Source of the DNA: Cadophora sp. MPI-SDFR-AT-0126
Lineage: Eukaryota; Ascomycota; Leotiomycetes; Helotiales; Ploettnerulaceae
Assembly: GCA_020747065.1 (NCBI GenBank)
Contig: JAGMVK010000003.1
Location: forward strand, 2,356,001-2,420,000
Length of the DNA: 64,000 bases
Direction of reading: 5' to 3'
Shown: positions 1 to 10,256 of the stretch, piece by piece
Layout of the letters: each line of letters starts with the position of its first letter
Numbering within the stretch: the first letter of the stretch is position 1
Program-made: the position numbers and the translations under genes
Notes under the pieces: model-generated
The model's input: the letters and a program-made list of their open reading frames with translations, nothing else
Told to the model about the DNA's origin: nothing
Databases searched by the model: none

Positions 1-136
1 TGTAAAACAGACGAAAGTACGCAAGTATGGCATGTATCAACGAAAACTTTCCTCAAAGTATTGATTAATATTGCGGCCTGTTCGCTTTCATGTGTACATG
101 GTTGAGCTCAAGGCCAGCGTGTTGATTCCCTCCCCT

Positions 137-1663
137 TTACAAACCTGTCATGAGGATGTCGAGCACAACCACATTTCTGTTCCCATCCATATCTGCACTC
201 GTTCTCGTGAACAACGACAGAACATCAGACGTCTCCAGTCTCTGTACGTCAACCAACGGCTCTCCGTCGAATCCATCCCACATCCACACCGGCTCAAATC
301 CCGAGTAATTCTCCTCCTTCCGCGCTCGCAAGATGTTCAGGCTCGAATCAGAATTCCCAGGTAAGACGAGGTAAACATCACCCCTTCTATCGACACAAAC
401 ACTACCTCTTGAGCCTGTCTCCGTAGGCTTTGGTACATCGTCAACAACTATTCTCGTCCAAACACCTTTCTCGTCAGCATATCTGGACACCACGAATTAG
501 AAGCGGCAATTTACCTTTCGGATCTCGATAATATACAATCCACCTCTCTTCACTGCCAATCTTCTCCCGATTCAGAACCCAGAACCCACCATCCCAATCC
601 GCAGCTTGACCTTCCTGATTCAAAATCCCATTTCCCATTGGAATCTCAAAGACTCTCACACCCTCGACACCAGGCTTGATCGTGGTCTGTTCCCCCTCAC
701 CACCAGTCATGCAAGCCAGGACTCTTCCGTCAGAACTCTTCCACGTGTCTCCTTGATCATCAGAAAAAGCATAATTCAGATCGAAGTTGTTCTCGGGACC
801 GTTTGGCCCAGCTTGCTGGTGATGGGCAGCTGCAGCTACAGGATCTGGAGGAACAATGAAATTGCGGTAGCACCATGAGATATGCAATCTGCCTTGCCGA
901 TAGTCTATGCCGTTTATGTACGGACTGTTGGAAATTCCTGTCAAATGCTGGCCGAGAAAGGTGTAACTGTGGGTAGAAGCTGAGTATCTGTATAGGAGAT
1001 CTGATCCAAGACCCGCTCTGAGGTGGATGTTAGCTAACAAGCAGGATACTATCGCCTCGTTCCAACTTACTGGCCAGTCCGGCACGTGAAAAGGAGATCA
1101 TCACCAACATTCACAAACCTCGGATACGTGACCTCTTTCAACAACTCATCCGTCTCAATTCCTGGCAAACAATGCCTCGTCTCTGTGAAAGATGCAGGTC
1201 CCCAGATATGGCTAGCAAAATCACTCGCCAAGCCCGTCTTGGATATTCTGAAGTGCAATCTGTAAGGCGTCAACTCGGTGCTGTAGGGATTTCACAGGGC
1301 TTTGGGAACTTACGGGTCACAATGATGATCATATGCCACATGAATAGTGCCATCTCCTTCACACACCCCAATAGAGATAGTATCGTGCCCGTCATCGTAA
1401 AATTGCTCATAGTCCTCAAATGTCAAGAATTGCCACTCTGATGTCTCTCCTCTCTCTACAGACTCGGGAGGTATTTCACGCCTCGCGAGATTTACATAAC
1501 ATCCAGACCCGCTCATACCCGGTGAAATAGCTGTATAGAAAGCAACATATTGCCATCCTTGGATAGTCGTAATCGCATTTTGTTGGAAGGAATTGGCGTT
1601 GATCCTGTGCTTCCTGTTTGGATCTTGGGCGAGAACAGTAATGGCTGGTGATTGAAGCTTCAT
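137..1663 (-). CDS. BNR_4-type (sialidase-fold-like) repeat protein
   Basis: I resolve four exons, 1314-1663, 1071-1259, 515-1017 and 137-465, giving 456 residues in one frame. The introns are 54, 53 and 49 nt. The last intron uses a CTGAC branch and an AAG acceptor; taking the earlier CAG would break the frame. Seen in the protein: a DHHCDPLHFR stretch early on, an FSDDQGDTW Asp-box-like repeat, and TGSRG and LPGNSDSSLN motifs near the end. These fit the 'BNR repeat-containing family member' (BNR_4) group, predicted beta-propellers that act on or bind polysaccharide. No secretion signal is visible at the chosen ATG. The substrate cannot be inferred from sequence. The ATG at 1661-1663 is the first in frame. 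Confidence in the gene model is good; the function is only a family-level guess. Confidence 0.8.
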
Positions 1664-2279
1664 CTTAATAGATCAGGCGTGAGATCTATAATAGAAGTCA
1701 GTTTTCGAATGTCCGAAGGATTTGGTCAGTCTTGATAATCTATGATGAATATCACCCGCGACGACGTCAACGGGAGAAGCACCTCCTCGTTCACACCTTC
1801 CGCTCTAAGTCTCGGCCATTGATATCCCGAATGCTTCCCCGCTATTAATTGGCCGACATCCATAACAGTTCTTCCAAGAAGCACTTCTTCAAAATTTGTC
1901 TCAACAAACTTCTTCGCCGGTATCTTTGTCGATGAAATACTTGCTTATCCTTACAAGCTTGTAAATTTTGCTTACTATCCACATTGAGTGAGTAAGTTGT
2001 AAGCCATATTCGTCGATCTCGATAGCGCTACTCACCGTCTCAGATGCATTGGCAGTTGTATGGGAGGAAATATCGAGCGGAGTCTTTGAATATTCCAGGA
2101 TGAAATTCCAGGAAGAGTTGGGTTATCTTCGAAAAGTGACGAAAGTTTTACTTGCGATTTTCAAATGGTAAATGGATGTATGGAGTACGCCACAAATCAG
2201 AGAACGACGCCTGAAAAGACGATAATTGGCTTGATTCAGTGAATTCCTAACTTTCTGATCTCAAATATTCCCCTTGGAA
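1664..2279. other. intergenic region, no gene seen
   Basis: This stretch is the upstream region of the BNR_4-type gene and the downstream region of the RidA-like gene, both on the minus strand. I see no open frame with coding character, no RNA gene and no repeat of note. Confidence 0.6.
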
Positions 2280-3039
2280 TCAGTTCTGAGCAGCAATACA
2301 CTCAATCTCGACTTTCGCACCACCCGGCAAGCCCTTCACAAAGACACACGCTCTCGGTGGTTTGGGATCCGGCATGATCTATTCAGCAGGTATCAGAATT
2401 AGTTGAATACTTTCAAACCGCTCATTTCGGCTCATATCCATAGTCTCTTCTTATAAAAAAGCTGCTGCATATATGGAAATGAGGAAAAGCTTGTAGAAGG
2501 AAAATGAAAAGGGTGAAGAGGGGAGTGAAACAGGTAGGAATAACCCACCCTCTTGTAAACCTCGTTCATCGCAGGATAGTCCGCTTGCTCAGGCATGTAA
2601 ATATTGACCTTCAGCACTCTCTCAAGTCCACTTCCTGCACTCGTCAAGATGTTCTTGATATTCTCAAGTGTCTTCTCAGTTTGTGGTCCTACTTCTTCTG
2701 AGATGAGTTTGCCTTCAACGTTGGCTCCTACTTGCTGTGATTCCAAAAATCAGTAAGATAACTCCTGGGCCTCCGGCGATGAAAATCAAGATGAGATGGA
2801 GTATATTTGGTTAGAGCTGGATGTGTGAGGAAATTTCAGAAGGTGAGACTGACACCAGCGCAATAGACTACACCGTTGTGGATCTTGGCATGATTTATTT
2901 CACATATAATAATTAGCATTTGAATTTTATTGTCAATCTCCATATATTAGAAGATATCTCTAAGAAATGACTTACGGAATAGTCCAGGAGGGAAGGCACA
3001 CGCCTCCGGGCAGAGCACAGCTTTGATCTCGCCAGGCAT
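2280..3039 (-). CDS. RidA/YjgF/YER057c/UK114 family enamine/imine deaminase
   Basis: Four exons fit best: 2976-3039, about 2854-2894, 2549-2734 and 2280-2378. They give 129 residues, the usual RidA size. RidA proteins hydrolyse reactive 2-aminoacrylate-type enamines made by PLP enzymes, in cytosol or mitochondria. Family landmarks seen are KIHNGVVYCAGQVG, the TEKTLENIKNIL helix, VLKVNIYM, and the C-terminal RACVFVKGLPGGAKVEIECIA, which holds the active-site Arg and Glu. The oddity is the first intron. Its donor GTAAGTC is clear, but the only splice point that keeps frame ends in TAA rather than TAG, and no other AG nearby gives an open frame. The gene may be impaired, use a rare GT-AA junction, or carry a sequence error. 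The start is the first in-frame ATG, followed by PGEIKAVLCPEA, as in fungal relatives. Confidence 0.8.
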
Positions 3040-3434
3040 GTTGATGCGGAAGTAAATATGATTATTGAAGTTTAGATGCTTTTCCAATTGCAGGAAACTC
3101 TGGATCGCGAGAAGACGAAGAATTTGGTAGAGATTGAGAGGATATATTCTAGTGTAGTCTGGAAAGGGATTGAAGCTCCCCCACTCCCACCTTTGTGAGA
3201 TAACTAGTCGTATTATCACGTGTGTGCATTTCACTTCCCGTGTGGTCCTTGACTCGGGCGAGTCGAGTATGCGCAGTGCCTATTGAAAGTTCTGTTTAGT
3301 CACTGGATTTAAAAATCTGACAGTGCTTTGTTGTTTTCATGCATCAATAAGCGACATCTTTCAATTGTGGACAATTCGCACACCTCCAACCATCAGCACA
3401 ACCACCAGACTACACATAAACTCCAAACACCACA

Positions 3435-4619
3435 TCACAGACTCGATGTTGTCTCTGAATGCATCTCTCTCAAACGCTGGTCCCCTATCATTGCCCCATC
3501 CTCCCACTCCCCAAACATCTTCTCATAGAAACCCTCCGCATCCAATACCAAATTCCTCCCCGCCTTCATCCCCGCCTTCATCCCCTCCTCCACAAACCCT
3601 GCCAACTCAACCGCATCTCTAGCCGCAAAACACGCAACTTCTCCCCCAAGCACAGGCAAAGCATGAGCCGCATCCCCAATCAAGATCACGCCCCTCCCAG
3701 CATCAGCCAGCCTTAATAACTCCTCCCTAGGCACAAGCACATCTCTCATCAACCAATGCAAGGTCCTCCCCTTCCTCACATTCTCCTGATCGAAAGCATC
3801 CTTGAAGGGTTGTTCTAGATTCTGAAGCTTCGAGACTTCGGCGAAGAATGCTTCTGAGATTTCGGTTGCTTGGTTGGGTGCTCGATCTGGTCGGTGGAGA
3901 GGGTCATCTGATCCCGAGGGGGAAGGCCTTGAGTAGATGTAGCTTATATCTACAGCTTCCGAATCTTGGACATAGTCGTTGATGTAGATTCGTAATAGTG
4001 TCTCTCCGTGTTTCGTCTCCAGCACATTCCCATCCTTGAAGAAGCTTTCATATATCTCTCTGAACGACGTTCCACCGACACGCCGAGTTCCTCGGAATAC
4101 CACGTAAGGCAAGACGTTGAGCTGCACATCTGGCAATAGTGATCTCCGAATCGGGGAATGGACACCTGATGTATCGACCACAATGCCACAATCGACTTGC
4201 CCTTTATCTTTGAAAGTCAATGTCTGTCCACTCCCGTTGGCCTCGATGCCCTCTAAAACATGGTCCCACTTAACATCCAGCTCCTCCCTCAGCAAGCCCT
4301 CTAACCTCCCCCGATGTGCTCTCAGCGGCTTAGGAACTCCCTCTCTGTTTCGCAAGCTAGACACATGACTAGGATAAACCTGTCCCCCTCTCAGCCCATC
4401 AACAGCGACTCGGCGCGAAAACGTTGCCTCGTCTATACCGAGAACTTTGACAAGAAGCTGGGTAGCCCATGATTGCAGGGAGATACTGTAATTATGATGA
4501 GCGGGCGAGGGATTCTTCTCGAAAATGATAGCTTGAATGCCGCGGTTCTTGAAGCATCGTGCAAGTGTTAGACCTCCTATTCCTGCGCCGATGATGTGAA
4601 TTGGTTGAGTGAGAGTCAT
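3435..4619 (-). CDS. FAD-dependent monooxygenase, salicylate-hydroxylase/zeaxanthin-epoxidase-like
   Basis: This is a single-exon frame of 394 residues from an ATG at 4617-4619. The N-terminus carries the Rossmann dinucleotide signature IIGAGIGGLTLARCF. A later GVILIGDAAHALP supplies the second FAD-binding (GD) motif of group A aromatic hydroxylases. Such enzymes use NAD(P)H and O2 to hydroxylate small aromatic or isoprenoid substrates. No transmembrane helix is obvious, unlike some meroterpenoid-pathway relatives. The segment after the GD motif reads GGEVACFAARDAVELA, whereas most relatives have GGEGAN followed by a small residue, so flavin contacts may be altered. No neighbouring gene suggests a pathway. 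The substrate is unknown. Confidence 0.85.
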   Translation of the reverse strand: MTLTQPIHIIGAGIGGLTLARCFKNRGIQAIIFEKNPSPAHHNYSISLQSWATQLLVKVLGIDEATFSRRVAVDGLRGGQVYPSHVSSLRNREGVPKPLRAHRGRLEGLLREELDVKWDHVLEGIEANGSGQTLTFKDKGQVDCGIVVDTSGVHSPIRRSLLPDVQLNVLPYVVFRGTRRVGGTSFREIYESFFKDGNVLETKHGETLLRIYINDYVQDSEAVDISYIYSRPSPSGSDDPLHRPDRAPNQATEISEAFFAEVSKLQNLEQPFKDAFDQENVRKGRTLHWLMRDVLVPREELLRLADAGRGVILIGDAAHALPVLGGEVACFAARDAVELAGFVEEGMKAGMKAGRNLVLDAEGFYEKMFGEWEDGAMIGDQRLREMHSETTSSL

Positions 4620-4985
4620 GACGCCATAGACTTTGACAAAACAGAATTGAGATTGATGGTATTGATATCGGGAAGCTTAGTTGTTTGGTTGAAAGTTCTC
4701 ATATAACAGACTATAAGCACCCGGAGCATGAAACAGAGGATTATGGTCGAAGAGAAAGTCAGTGGATATTCGCAAAGTTCGATGCTGGCTGGGACATTGG
4801 CGCTTGGCCGATTAAGCGAGCTCCTGGAAGTTATGTTTATTCCAATCACTTGAGCTGAAAACAATTTTCGTGGATTGCGACTTCTAATACGGCGATCATG
4901 AAAATGAATCTATTGCTGCGATATGGAGGAGAAAAATCTCGCTATCTTACCATTTTCATGTTACACCATCAACTAACATTTAGAT
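4620..4985. other. intergenic region, no gene seen
   Basis: This is the upstream region of the FAD monooxygenase and the downstream region of the aminopeptidase. It is AT-rich with several A/T runs and has no coding signal that I can support. Confidence 0.5.
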
Positions 4986-7900
4986 TTACAATTCGCTCTT
5001 AATCGCCTTCCCCTCGTACGCCTCGACCCACTGTTTGACATCCTCTCTATCCCTATCCAGCCACGCACTCTTTGCCTTGATAGAATCAAGACTCTGCGCA
5101 AGGCTTTGGTCGAAGCCCTTCGTGCTCTTGCCTTCGAAAAACTTATTTATCCGGTCAATATCAGCTTGACTGGAGAAGCTTGATGTGCAGATCGAGACCA
5201 TAGAGCCCAGCATAGACAATCCTGCGGGAAGGCGTCTGGCAAGCTCGTCCCAGTTCTCAGTCATCCAGTTATACAATGCCTCAATTCCTTCGGGGTGCGT
5301 TCTAAGGCCGCCGACTGGCATGTAAATGTCCTGCTCTTTTACTTCACCTCCAAATGGCAGAGCAAGGGTCCTCTTGATCAGCTCAGGATCCTTAGCCCTA
5401 CCAAGAGAGCGAAGCGCGGTGTTACGTTCATCGGCCGTCTTTCCAGTTCGGTATGCGTTGAGAATGGCGTCGTACTAGATGTTATAAGTAAATATTGCAT
5501 TGTAGACAAGAGAGACGTACCTCTTTTGCACCACCGTATTTCAGGTTGATGCCATAAACACTCCCCCTGATGTTGGGATGGATGGCGGATAAATCACCCG
5601 CAGCAAATTTTGCGAACATCTCTTGGGCAGCTTTGATGATGACCTTATCCCCAGACATGCCAGCGCTGCCAAACAGGAGACCCTTAAATTGCTGTTCGAG
5701 ATGGTCATCACTGTCCTTGAACTCCCAGCCTGCTTTGTGAGCAAGATCGCTAACGAGGTCTCGCTGGAACGTCTCGAGACCGTCTTGGATCTTCTGATCC
5801 TCGAACATCCATGTCCCTCGAACAGCACCGAGCCTAGAGACGATCTCACTCCATACAATGAACTCCTTCTCCTCGCTGAAGCCCTTGAGTAAGTTTAGAA
5901 CGCCTGAAGTTTTTCCGTAGCCTGATGCTGCGAGTGCACCGGCGTCCGAAATCATACCGGCACGGTCCTCAACTGTCAACAGACCATCTTTGGCAGCTTG
6001 ACCAAGCTTTTCCAGGCGAGCTGGGCTGTATGAAGTCCTGTACAGTGAAGAGTGATCTGCGTTGAGCTTGAAGAAATCCTTGTCATTCACCTTGAAATCC
6101 TCTTCTCGGGTCGACAAGACAAGCGATTCGTCTACACCATCCTTGGTGCGGAGGCCTAGGAAGACTGGATAGAGAACAGTGTCCTCTTCAGGTTTGACGT
6201 CTCCTGTTCGGAGAAATCGATTTTGCTTCACATGGATCGAATTTGCTCCTTCATTTTCAGTGACCGAGACCACAGGATATCCGATCTTTTTGGTCCAAAT
6301 ATCCATGACTTTCTCGACATCTTTTCCACTGGCCTTGCTGAGCGCTGACCACAGATCGCCCGTCTGTGTGTTGCCATACGCGTGCTTCTTCTATCCTTGA
6401 AGTTAGTATGCGCTTCTTCCAAGTGTTCCAAGATCGAAGATCAACATTGACATCAGTGTGACGAACAAAAGAAGGGATTTCAAATCTAAGGTCAATGAGA
6501 ATTTATGAGCGGAATAAACACGAACCAAGTAGTCTCGGATACCCTGCATAAAAACGTCCTCACCCAGATATTTCGAGACCATTCGAATGACACTGGATCC
6601 CTTCATGTAAGAGATGGCATCGAAGATTTGATTAACCTCGTCAGCTCTCTTGACTGGTACTTCGATCGGGTGACTGCTGCGCAACGAGTCCAGACCGAGA
6701 GCGCCTTGGAGGCTGTCCGTGACATAACTCTGCCACACTTTCCACTCTGGGTAGAAGGCATTGCAGGAATACCAGGACATCCCTAGGGTAGAAATAAATT
6801 AGCAATCGTTAATGTACTTCGGTCTTGGGAGCACCTCTGGGACCAGAAAGATCCTGAAATTCTAGATTAGGGGGAGATAGGTACTGCACAAACAACTTAC
6901 AAGTCGCGAACCCTTCGTTGAGCCACAGACCATCCCAAAAGTCCATTGTTACTAAGTTTCCAAACCATTGATGAGCAAGTTCGTGCTGAACGACTTCTGC
7001 AACACGTTCCTTTGTGGAAGCACTGCTCGTCTTCTCATCTAACATGAGATCTACGACACGGTAGGTAATCAAGCCCCAGTTCTCCATGGCACTGTACATA
7101 TTGATTAGACAACCGAATAGTTCTTGGGATGGAGTCCTGCACTTACCCAGCAGCAAAATCGGGAATGGCAACCATGTCCTGCATACATTAATACCAAAAC
7201 CATCCAGAAGATGTAAGATTAGACTCACCATCTTTGGCAGAGGGAATGGGCTGTCGAAAGTCTTCTCATAGAATTCGAGTGTTCGAGCAGCCAATTCCAG
7301 AGAGAAGCGGCCATGCTCGATATCAGATATTGGGGGAGCATAGACTCTGACAGGAACTCTGAACTTGGTGGACTCGATGTAGTTGAGCTCGCCAACAATG
7401 AAGCAGATCAGATATGTTGACATGAGAGGGGACTTGTTGAAGGTCACGGCCTTTTTAACGCCTCCGCCAAATTCAGAGGTGACCTCCTTCTCAGATGACA
7501 CATCCATGTTGCTCAAAGTTGTGAACTTCTTGTCGGCAATCAATGTAACAGTGAATTCAGCCTTCAATGCTGGCTCATCGAAACAAGGGAAAGCTCGACG
7601 GGCATCTGTAGCTTCCATTTGACTGGTTGCCATTATAGACTCGCTCCCATCAGCGTTCTTGTATGTCGATCGGTAAAATCCGGCCATTTTATCGTTCAAC
7701 TCGCCGGTAAAGGACATCTCCAGCGTTGCCTTAGAGCCCTTCGGAAGAGTCTTCTCGAATGCAACCGTTGTCGTCTGAGAGTCTTCATCGTAGGTAAGAG
7801 CTGGGGAGGAGCTGTCATGCACCTATCAATCTAGAGTACACTATTCCCATAGGGAAATCACTGACCTGACAAGAGTACCTGAGCCAACAATCTTCGTACT

Positions 7901-8119
7901 ATGAATCTCAAGCTCCAAGCTGTTCAAGGAGATTTTGCTTGTATCTTTGACCACATCCAAATCGATGATCACTGTGCCCTTGAACTTGAAGGTCTCGAAG
8001 TTGGGTTCCAAAGTAATATTGTAGTGTCTGGGAACGACGTCCGCGGGCAAAATCTGTCTCCCTTTGGTTACATCCATACCGCCCGACTCGGCGTCTCTCT
8101 CTCCTTGCGATCTACACAT
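4986..8119 (-). CDS. ape2: M1 family zinc aminopeptidase (Ape2/Aap1-like)
   Basis: Seven exons splice cleanly: 7866-8119, 7229-7811, 7147-7178, 6901-7091, 6526-6782, 5521-6390 and 4986-5474. They give 891 residues, the usual length for this family. It removes N-terminal residues from peptides. The exopeptidase motif GAMENWG lies at about residues 290-296. The zinc site is HELAH at about 326-330, with the third ligand Glu in LWLNEGF, 18 residues downstream. The C-terminal ERAP1-like helical domain is complete. The first ATG (8117-8119) adds 14 residues before a second in-frame ATG at 8077, where similarity to the family's typical MDVTKGR start begins. The frame upstream of 8119 hits a stop without another ATG. 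A mitochondrial form would therefore need an upstream exon that I cannot find. Cytosolic action is the default inference. Confidence 0.93.
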
Positions 8120-9311
8120 CTTGTGGTTTCGGTACGAGCAGTTTCGAATAGCTGTAGCGGAATTGATTCTGGGGGATGTGGAAGCTTGTGGGCGTCTAGA
8201 GGTGGGATGGAAACTGGAATGTCGCTTTAGCACAAAAATACTGGGAGTCTTTTAAAGCTTGAAGAGGAATGGAGGTCGCGGAATGGGACGCCACAAGAAG
8301 CTTTGTACTATGGGTAGCGGGGTCAGAACCGGAAAGCTCACAGTGAATTGACCGAGTTGGTTGTGAAAGAACGGGACAGATTGCTAGTGAATGCTCTCCT
8401 TTGTGTTGTTGAAGCAAAAGTTGAGACAGTTGGGCGTATGAAAGAACTTTTGAGGATCGTGAGTTCAACCGCAGAAGTGACAACACGAATTGACAACATT
8501 GAAGGAGGGGACATGCAAAGAGCAAAGGGCAGGGCAGGGCAGGGCAGGGCAAAGAGAATGAGGGGAGGCCAGGGTAGGGCAAGGCAAAGAAGGTGGTGGG
8601 GTCTATGCAGGGCAGGGCGATTAACTGGACGGGCGAGACGGGCACATCAAAGACGATTTGACTACTGGACTCGACTGGACTCGATTCAACTCAGTTCAAC
8701 TGGTAGTGGCGGCAGAAGCATGAGTGCGCCTGCCAAAAGTGGCTTGGTTTAAGCCGTTTGGGGAATAGCTCGCAAAAAGCGGTGTGAAGATCGGATCTCC
8801 AGGTATTATTTTATTTTTCTTTGGTGGCTTGCCTTTTACCCTTTCTTCTTCAGCAACATAAAGTTCTTCCAACACGCTCGATTATCTACACGATGTGTCT
8901 GGCGTTCTCTGATATACATATTGGGCGTTGCAAGAGGATTCATACCGCAAGTTTGAGGCGACCATGACTGCGTTTACGCTTGAAATGAATGGAAGCCATA
9001 GGAAGACGGCACATTATCATGAGATCATGAGAACCCTTTGAAATTGAGTTCGATGACACGGCAGCTGGCTGCCTAGCAACTCATCTAGAGATGTCCTCAT
9101 GTGTCGTGGGTTGCTCGAGCAGGGTCGAGCTTGTGACGACTATTAGAGGCAACCTAGCCGGCATCCCATTTTCGCAAGCCCAACCTCAAGAGGAAGCTGA
9201 GTAGGGACGATGTTTCCTGGAATGGGGGTCAGGCGGTTCCACGCCATCCAAGCATAACAACTGCTTCTGCCAATATGTGCCTTCGTATCTGCTAAACTTG
9301 ATGTGTTCCTT
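8120..9311. other. intergenic region with G-rich repeats
   Basis: This 1.2 kb stretch lies upstream of the aminopeptidase and downstream of DPH4. It contains five regularly spaced GGG tracts (8527-8549) and further GGGCA-type runs to about 8620, then ACTGGACTCG-type short repeats near 8660-8700. Open frames here start only at non-ATG codons or are compositionally biased, and I do not call a gene. Confidence 0.5.
8527..8549 (+). repeat. GGGCA pentanucleotide array, G-quadruplex motif
   Basis: Five GGG tracts occur at 5-nt intervals (8527, 8532, 8537, 8542, 8547). This meets the usual four-tract quadruplex pattern with 2-nt loops. It lies about 410 bp upstream of the aminopeptidase start, on the strand opposite to the coding strand. 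Degenerate copies continue to about 8620. Confidence 0.8.
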
Positions 9312-9815
9312 CTAGGCGTCCTCCACAACTCCAAATAGAACCTTGAGCCAGAGACTGCATCCCTTGCATCCAACACTAATCTCTCCATCCTCAGCAGCTT
9401 CTTCTAGATCCGCCTCCTTGATCGAGAATCCTCTGTCGTCGCCACATCTGCAGCTCCTATACCATATGCCTTGTGCTTCGTCAACCTCCAAGTCATCCAA
9501 ATCCACAGTCTCAATTCCCGTGCGAAACACCTGCTTGCCCGTTATCCCTCCACTTTGTAAAGTAGCGTTTTGAAGCTTCACTTCCTGGTCGTATTTCGTT
9601 CGAGATTTGGGGTTTGATAGAGTGTTGAACGCTTCGGAAATTTGGTCGATCGAGTATATGAATGTTCTCGAGTTTAGGGCATGATTCGAAGAGGACTTGT
9701 CAGGATGATTTTGGAGGAGCGCTCGTCGGTACGCAGTTCGCAGAGTTTGCGCTGGCAGATTTGGTTCATTGTGAAGAGCTTCGGGGAGGCCGAGAATCTC
9801 GTAGTACGTTGGCAT
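9312..9815 (-). CDS. dph4: DPH4-type J-domain protein with CSL zinc finger (diphthamide biosynthesis)
   Basis: This is an intronless frame of 167 residues. An N-terminal J domain starts MPTYYEILGLP and has the HPD tripeptide (LLQNHPDKS) that stimulates Hsp70 ATPase. A C-terminal DPH-type metal-binding domain has Cys pairs in CRCGDD and CKGCSLWLKV; the latter is the CSL signature. DPH4 (JJJ3/DNAJC24) supports the iron-sulfur enzyme Dph1-Dph2 in the first step of diphthamide formation on EF2. Length and domain order match the family. The start ATG is at 9813-9815. DPH6, the last enzyme of the same pathway, lies 44 kb away in this window. Confidence 0.93.
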   Translation of the reverse strand: MPTYYEILGLPEALHNEPNLPAQTLRTAYRRALLQNHPDKSSSNHALNSRTFIYSIDQISEAFNTLSNPKSRTKYDQEVKLQNATLQSGGITGKQVFRTGIETVDLDDLEVDEAQGIWYRSCRCGDDRGFSIKEADLEEAAEDGEISVGCKGCSLWLKVLFGVVEDA

Positions 9816-10256
9816 TTAGGTCATCGATCCATCACAAGTTGAGCTGCTTTGAGTCTTGGTTATGGGAGGTTGTATGCAAACGTTGTTGAGATTCTGAACC
9901 GAAATATATTTCGGCCTCGGCATTTCATTTCGTCAAGCCTTCACGTGATCTGGCTTATTTACTTTCTTCGATGTGCCGTTTGACAGCAGGTTTGCTAGGG
10001 TCTGTTTGGTGGCAGAAGTTACTACGCTTCTATAACCGATCAGGCTCGAAGAATTGTGGGCGGATTGCGATTTAGACTATTACTATATTTACTTGGATCG
10101 ACTTCGATCCCCTTTCCTTTCCGATGTATCTCAGAAGTCACAGCACAGACTGGTACAGGACAAACCTGAAGCGAATAAAGCGACAGCATTCACGTCTCAT
10201 CGCCCGAAACAGGTGGTCGGATCGGGGAACCTTGCTGATATTCAAATCGACTTCAT
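9816..10256. other. intergenic region, no gene seen
   Basis: This lies between DPH4 upstream sequence and the methyltransferase stop. No ATG-initiated coding frame, RNA gene or repeat is supported. Confidence 0.5.

Noticed and set aside
1067..1280. 33-nt intron in the BNR_4-type gene using the first CAG
   Set aside because: A downstream CAG gives a 54-nt intron with a branch-like site and a join (DHHCDPLHFR) that fits the family better.
8348..8752. Plus-strand frame rich in Arg and Gly
   Set aside because: It is created by the GGGCA repeats and is not protein-like.
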